DNA of 64,000 nucleotides, taken from positions 47,885,808 through 47,949,807 of the forward strand of contig NC_068938.1 in the NCBI RefSeq assembly GCF_016801865.2, written 5' to 3'. Source of the stretch: Culex pipiens pallens (Eukaryota; Arthropoda; Insecta; Diptera; Culicidae). Each line of letters starts with the position of its first letter. Positions within the stretch are counted from its first letter, which is position 1. Made by a program: the position numbers and the translations under genes. The notes beneath the pieces were generated by a model, which made no database searches, was not told the DNA's origin, and worked only from the letters and a program-made list of their open reading frames with translations. Of the stretch, positions 59,701-64,000 are shown piece after piece.

Positions 59701-62700
59701 CAGCCAAGCTGTCAAATTTCTAACCTAAAAACCGAGTCGGCGTAAAACCTAATTGGAAGGACGAACTTTTAAAATGTTAGAAAATTTATGGGTTGGAAGT
59801 TTGACTAGTTTTATGTGACATTGCCAATGTTTTTTTTAAAAAAGGATTTTTTTAGCGGTCAACTTTGCCTGTGTTTTTTTACTAACATTTCCTATATTTT
59901 AAGTAAAAAGAAGTATGCAGTAATTTTTCTAGTGTCCCAGACTATGCCTCTACGCATTTTTTTACAATTAAAATGATAATGGTGCATTTTATAGCAGAAA
60001 ATGTGAAAAACAAGCAAAAAATTTAAAAAGTTACTGTACAATCATGAAAAAATTATATAGGCAAAATGTAATTATATTAGGTGGTAGAATAGTCCGAATA
60101 CTACCAAAACCAAATATAAACTAAACAAGATAAATGCAAATTAAAACACTAAAAATGAAAATAAACAAAAAAAAAAGCATAAAACAAGAGAAGTAATGTT
60201 TTTCGTAGAACAAAAGTTGCTCAAAATGACCTCCTGAACACGGGAAATTCTCGAAGAAAAAAATTGAAAAAAAAACTACAATAAAAAGTCGATTTAAGTA
60301 AACGTTGAGAGTTGTTCTGAATTAAATTTGATTTTTTTTTTATTAAATTATAAGTGCAGTGAAATGAAAACAATTTATAATACTTATATTTTTACTGTAT
60401 TGTTTTTAATTTTAAAGCATTTTGGGCTAGTTCATTTACTTAAATAAAATTATTAGTTTATGCAACAAGTTGCAAAAAGAGGATTTTTTCAGCACGAGTC
60501 GTACATTTATCCAACGAGGTTCACCAAGTTGGATAAATACGACGAGTGCTGAAAAAATCAAGTTTTGCAACGAGTTCCATACAACATTATTTGCAATTCC
60601 GAAAAACACCCATTGAGTGAAATTTTAAGTCAAATTTTCATATATTTGTCAATAAATCGTTTAAATCAAAACAATGTTGAAAAGTGTTACTTTTCGAAAC
60701 AAGTGCTGAAAAGTTCAACTTTTCAGCACCCATTTCAGTGCTGAAAAGTAGAACTTTTCAGCATTTATTTTGAAAAGTGTTGCTATTCGATTCTGTTATT
60801 TTTGGTACAGAAAAGTAGGCTATTTCGTCGTTCAAGAATGACAGGAAAAGTAAGTAGTTTCACGACGGAATTGCAAAAAAAATGTTTCATGTCTATCCTT
60901 GAAAATATCTGTTTCGAAAAAAATCACTACGTATTTTTGACATCAAACTTACATACTAAGAGGCAGTATTTGTAGATTCTGCTCGGTTTGTTCTAGAGGT
61001 CGTATCGAGGTGCTCCGATTTGGATGAAACTTTCAGCGTTTGTTTGTCTATACATGAGAGATGAACTCATGCCAAATATGAGCCCTCTACGACAAAGGGA
61101 AGTGGGGTAAAACGGGCATTGAAGTTTGAGGTCCAAAAAACATGAAAAATCTTAAAATTGCTCGTATTTCCGTAAAACTTCATCAATTCCAACTCTCTGA
61201 GATGCATTCGAATGGTCTTTTGAAGCCCTTCAAAATGTGCTATAGACATCCAGGATTGGTTTGACTTTTTCTCATAGCTTTTGCAAATTACTGTTAAAAA
61301 TGGATATTTTTAAAACCTTAATAACTTTTGGCAACAGCCTCCAACACCCAGACTCCCATAGGTCAAAAGTTAGGGAATTTCATGGACTATAAGCCTACGG
61401 TATTAACTTTTTGGCCAATCGCAGTTTTTCTCATAGTTTTACGATTTTTCTAGAACAAACATTTCACAACGTTAGTTTTTGCCCTGTAGGCCAAGAAGAC
61501 GGCACTTTTTGGTCTCAATTTTGTCATATTCGGAATCCTCGGGCAGTTTCATGTAAGTTAGAAGTATTGGAGTTGTTATTTTGATTTAAAAAATAATTAA
61601 ATAAAACATTTTTGAAAAAAGAAATAGATCTTATTTACCCTATGATCAATACGTCAAAAGCTGTATCAAGTAGGCGAAAACTTGTTTTACCCCTAAGGGG
61701 CCATCCACAAACCACGTGGACACCTTAGGGGGGGGGGGGGGGTTTGGCGATTGTCCATGCTCCATACAAAAAAGATTTTATTTGTATGGAAATTGTCCAC
61801 GATAGGGGGGGGGTTGAGATTTCCAGAAAAGTGTCCACGTGGTTTGTGGATGGTCCCTAATCCGACAAAATGCTAAATAATATTTTAATTAATTCTAAAT
61901 GGCATTTTTTCCAATCAAATTCCAAATTTCAACACCTCAATCTAATGTAAAATTTTCTGAGGATTCCGAATATGTCAAAATTGAGACCAAAAAGTGCCGC
62001 TATGGAGGCCTACAGGGCAAAAACTAACGTTGTGAAATGTTTGTTCTAGAAAAATCGTAAAACTATGAGAAAAACTGCGATTGGCCAAAAAGTTAATACC
62101 GTAGGCTTATAGTCCATGAAATTCCCTAACTTTTGACCTATGGGAGTATGAGTGTTGGAGGCTGTTGCCAAAAGTTATTAAGGTTTAAAAAAAATCAATT
62201 TTTAACAGTAATTTGCAAAAGCTATGGGAAAAAATCAAACCAATCCTGAATGTCTATAGCACATTTTGAAGGGCTTCAAAATACCTTTCGAATGCATCTC
62301 AGAGAGTTGGAATTGATGAAGTTTTACGGAAATGCGAACAATTTTAAGATTTTTCATGTGTTTTGGACCTCAAAAATCAATGCCCGTTTTAACCCACTTC
62401 CCTTTGTCGTAGAGGGCTCATATTTGACATGAGTTCATCTCATGTATAGACAAACAAACCCTGAAAGTTTCATCGGAGCACCTCAATACGACCTGTTTCA
62501 CATCGGTGAAAAACTCACTCCTAAGCTTGTGCACCAAATCAAATATCTCACCATTTTCAGATTCCGACGTCGATCCGACCAACTCCCAGCGGCTGGGCTT
62601 CAACGAGAACGAACCGTTCTATCTGGAACCACGCGCTCGCAACCTGGACGAGGACGACGCGCGAACCTGTCCCCTAGCTTCGATGTACGTCAACTGCTAC

Positions 62701-63744
62701 TATCTTGCCGACGATGATGAGGGCGAGGACGGCGACAAGGCCGACGAGGAAGACGGTTCCGGGTTGGTGCTGCGGATGAAGTCCCTCCAGCTGGACAGCG
62801 TGCGGAGGTGGGTTTGACAGGTTGTGTCTTGTGATTGAGTGGTGTTGATTTTGGATTTTTGTTGTTGCAGTGAAATTTCGGACATTCTGTTTATGCCGCT
62901 GCCCCGCTCGCGCTACTTTATGCTGTGTTGGCACGAGCAACTGTCGGAGAGTGACTACCGGACGGGACTGTGCAAGTACAGTCTGACGCCGGACCTGGAA
63001 ACGCTGGCCAGCATCCGGGAGTTTCCGAGCGTGACGCAGAAGGTGACGGGGTTGCGGTGCACCGACGACAAGCTGATCGGGCTGGGCGCGACCACGATCG
63101 CCATCTGGAACACGGTGAACGGCTGTTTGGTCTTTACGGTGGACCTGAAGATGGACATTCAGGTGCCGCTGGCCACGTACGTGCATACGGAGAATGTGAG
63201 TTGCTGGGATTATGGGTGTTGAAGTGGAAGGGTGATTTGTAATGAGATTTGCTTTGCATTTTAGGACGAGAGTGCCCTCTTCGTGGTACATTTGTGTCCC
63301 TCGCCCAGCGGAAACAGCCATCGTAAACTGGTCAAAGTACTCGGTATTAACATGGGCAAACGTTCCTGGCATCTGGTCCACAGCTACGAGGTTGCACTGG
63401 AGTCACAAAGGTGAGAAATCGCACAATTTTTAAAAGAAAAAATCTCCCATTCTAACCCTTTTTCCAGCATCCTGTGCGAATCGTCAACGCTGAACGCGGC
63501 CAGCCTGCACTGCGCCACCTTTGCCAGCGGCGAACTGCTGGCGCTCAGCCTGGATGATCTCACGACGTGCGTCACGAACCACCAGCGGCTGCAGGGTCCG
63601 GACGGGCGGCGCGTGACGCGGGACTGCGTGGCCGCGCGGGAGAAGATCTTCCTGCACCCGGCGGAACCGCGCCAGCTCGTGCTCGTCAGCGAAAAGTTCA
63701 TCAAGCTCAAAACCGTCGACGAGTACCTGCTCGCATGTAGATAG
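53781..63744 (+). CDS. SIM-rich nuclear-type protein with propeller-like C-terminus, six exons, 1,143 aa
   Basis: Exons are 53781-54372, 54432-56276, 62561-62807, 62871-63195, 63265-63410 and 63468-63744. Every junction has GT...AG and keeps the frame, giving 1,143 residues. Residues 1 to about 630 are acidic, Ser/Thr-rich and probably disordered. They contain three SUMO-interaction-like motifs: TIELEDDDD (about 60-68), GVIDLEPDSE (247-256) and VLTIEIDEDEE (317-327). About residues 634-707 are strongly basic (KERKLRYKVRKPRNKKK), suggesting nuclear or chromatin binding. About 758-1143 reads as repeated beta strands with WD-like text (VVVQQELVSFWGCSKL, LIGLGATTIAIWNTVNGCLV). This general plan recalls PALB2-type proteins, but identity is not established. 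No membrane segment or signal peptide. Intron 2 is 6.3 kb and full of repeats. The ATG chosen is the first in a frame that continues to the exon 1 donor. Confidence 0.88.
56560..57000. repeat. Highly diverged family D-like fragments in the intron
   Basis: Blocks such as GTCCAAATAAGCCATTTTTC and GTAAAGTTGTAGGTAATGAT follow the family D order but with many changes. Edges not visible. Confidence 0.45.
57540..57720. repeat. Family D fragment
   Basis: GGCCAAAAAAGCCATTTTTC, then CCATACAATTTTGG, then GGTGTCTTCGGCAG, follow the family D arm in order; truncated. Confidence 0.55.
57721..58618. other. AT-rich intron DNA
   Basis: Homopolymer-rich sequence with a small GC-richer patch at 58440-58560. 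No repeat end or gene recognised. Confidence 0.3.
58619..59310. repeat. Family D fragments flanking a GC-rich insert
   Basis: Family D text at 58619-58725 (TTTTGGGAAATTGATTTTAG, GCCGAAGACACCAAATCGAT) resumes at about 59222-59310 (GAGATACAGATTTTTGAAAA, AAGATGGCTTCTTTGGCCAT). The roughly 490 bp between (58730-59220), rich in GCACACGC- and GTGTACGG-like strings, is foreign to the family and looks inserted. Inverted pieces such as GTTCATCTGC and repeated CGGTGTAAACACGG/CACGGGG strings suggest an old element. Overlapping frames of 86-138 codons on both strands have no family features. Confidence 0.5.
59501..59590. repeat. 90-bp hairpin MITE
   Basis: TTAGGCCGTTGCAAATATTT and AAATATTTGCAACGGCCTTA are near-perfect complements, as are AAGTTTATGTC and GACATAAACTT inside them, with a 20-bp loop. 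A worn relative is at 30.1 kb. Confidence 0.9.
59621..59755. repeat. Small MITE with TTAGGTTTTAC ends
   Basis: TTAGGTTTTAC (59622) and GTAAAACCTAA (59745) are exact inverted ends 110 bp apart; GC-richer interior with ACACGCACACACA. Confidence 0.6.
59990..60210. repeat. Inverted relative of the 23.6-23.8 kb repeat
   Basis: The order TACTACCAAAACCAAATATAAAC, AAGATAAATGCAAAT and AAACAAGAGAAGTAA is the reverse complement of 23690-23790. Confidence 0.6.
60450..60870. repeat. Composite MITE copy 2 (see 16.7 kb)
   Basis: It contains a strong hairpin (TTTTTTCAGCACGAGTCGTA with ATACGACGAGTGCTGAAAAA around TTGGATAAAT) followed by tandem AAAAGT/CTTTTCAGCA strings. It ends CAAGAATGACAGGAAAAG, matching the right end of copy 1. 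Confidence 0.7.
60960..62520. repeat. Foldback element B, 1,561 bp, flanked by CTAA
   Basis: Arms of about 550 bp face each other around an AT-rich centre. The left end is the GAGGCAGTATTTGTAG type and the right end the TCGGTGAAAAACTCACTC type. CTAA is directly outside both ends (60956-60959 and 62521-62524). The central part reads as the reverse complement of the centre of element A although the outer ends have the same orientation in both. A 161-bp MITE is nested in it (61697-61857). The 60-codon frames on the arms are not genes. Confidence 0.88.
61697..61857. mobile_element. 161-bp MITE with GGGRCCATCCACA ends and TAA duplication
   Basis: Ends GGGGCCATCCACAAACCACG and CGTGGTTTGTGGATGGTCCC are 28-bp inverted repeats with one mismatch. 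TAA lies on both sides, and element A shows the unoccupied site (CCCCTAATCCG on the opposite strand). A 3-bp TAA/TTA duplication is typical of PIF/Harbinger elements. Runs of 9 and about 16 G lie inside. Confidence 0.9.
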
Positions 63745-64000
63745 AGGAGCCGAATCACACGTTTCGAGTCAAATTACGTTAGTTTTATAATTTTGCGAGT
63801 TTCAGTTCAGTTCCTCAGCGGCGGTGGTTTGCGTCCTAGGCAATAATAACGTTAGAGGCCGTATTACCTATTGTTAGTGAGTGTTTTAGCTCCTACAACA
63901 CACCATTTTCCTCGACGACAAAGGACACGTTTTCAATTATTGTGTAGTTTTTCGTGCCCCTCCCTTATTTTATATTTCTCACAATTTGTTACAATGTATT
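63745..64000 (+). other. 3' UTR of the SIM-rich gene, cut by the window edge
   Basis: Follows the TAG stop at 63742-63744. No AATAAA is seen before the window ends, so the mRNA 3' end is probably just outside. Confidence 0.5.

Larger units (their letters stand above)
56277..62560 (+). other. Large repeat-filled second intron
   Basis: The donor GTGAGT at 56277 and acceptor CATTTTCAG ending at 62560 join a codon split after its first base. The intron is 6,284 bp, against 59-70 bp for the other four introns of this gene. It contains family D fragments, several MITEs and foldback element B. Element B's right terminus is 40 bp from exon 3. Confidence 0.9.

Noticed and set aside
1..64000. CRISPR array, bacterial operon or prophage
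   Set aside because: No spaced direct repeats of that type, no bacterial genes, and spliced eukaryotic genes are present.

Overview
This window is eukaryotic nuclear DNA, most likely from a culicine mosquito (Culex or Aedes type). The reasons are the insect-type gamma-tubulin gene with 61-63 bp introns, the very AT-rich non-coding DNA, the density of foldback/MITE elements and tRNA-headed SINEs, and a 100-N scaffold gap. The genus is inferred, not proven. No prokaryotic operon, CRISPR array or phage was seen.

Only two intact protein-coding genes are supported. On the minus strand at 42.9-44.4 kb is a complete three-exon gamma-tubulin gene (454 aa). On the plus strand at 53.8-63.7 kb is a six-exon gene whose splice phases all join. 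It encodes a 1,143-aa acidic, low-complexity nuclear-type protein with three SUMO-interaction-like motifs, a strongly basic segment and a probable beta-propeller-like C-terminal region. I could not assign it with certainty. The two genes are divergently transcribed, about 9 kb apart. A broken RpS14 pseudogene lies between them inside a larger repeat with inverted ends.

Layout. At 0-37 kb there is repeat-rich DNA with GC-richer single-copy islands. One island ends at a splice donor (659/660) and may be an untranslated exon. A second, A-rich, UTR-like tract runs 36.2-37.5 kb just after the assembly gap. At 38-42 kb there is a hAT-like MITE, a 1.67 kb non-autonomous TIR element and an octamer (AATTTAAG) array. 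Next come gamma-tubulin (42.7-44.7 kb), a second octamer array (TACAAAAA, about 0.83 kb), an inverted second copy of the hAT-like MITE, and a TIR-bounded block at 48.1-51.4 kb carrying gene-derived fragments. A nearly perfect 1.87 kb palindrome (51.5-53.4 kb) abuts the 5' end of the plus-strand gene. The 6.3 kb second intron of that gene is packed with repeats, the last ending 40 bp before exon 3.

The most unusual content is structural. Foldback elements have asymmetric ends and internal segments flipped between copies. Several nested insertions have empty sites that can be read in a sister arm. There are also SINEs that share a core but carry different tRNA-like heads, a gene-fragment-bearing TIR element, and two unrelated 8-bp satellites. 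All calls come from reading the sequence; no database search was possible.
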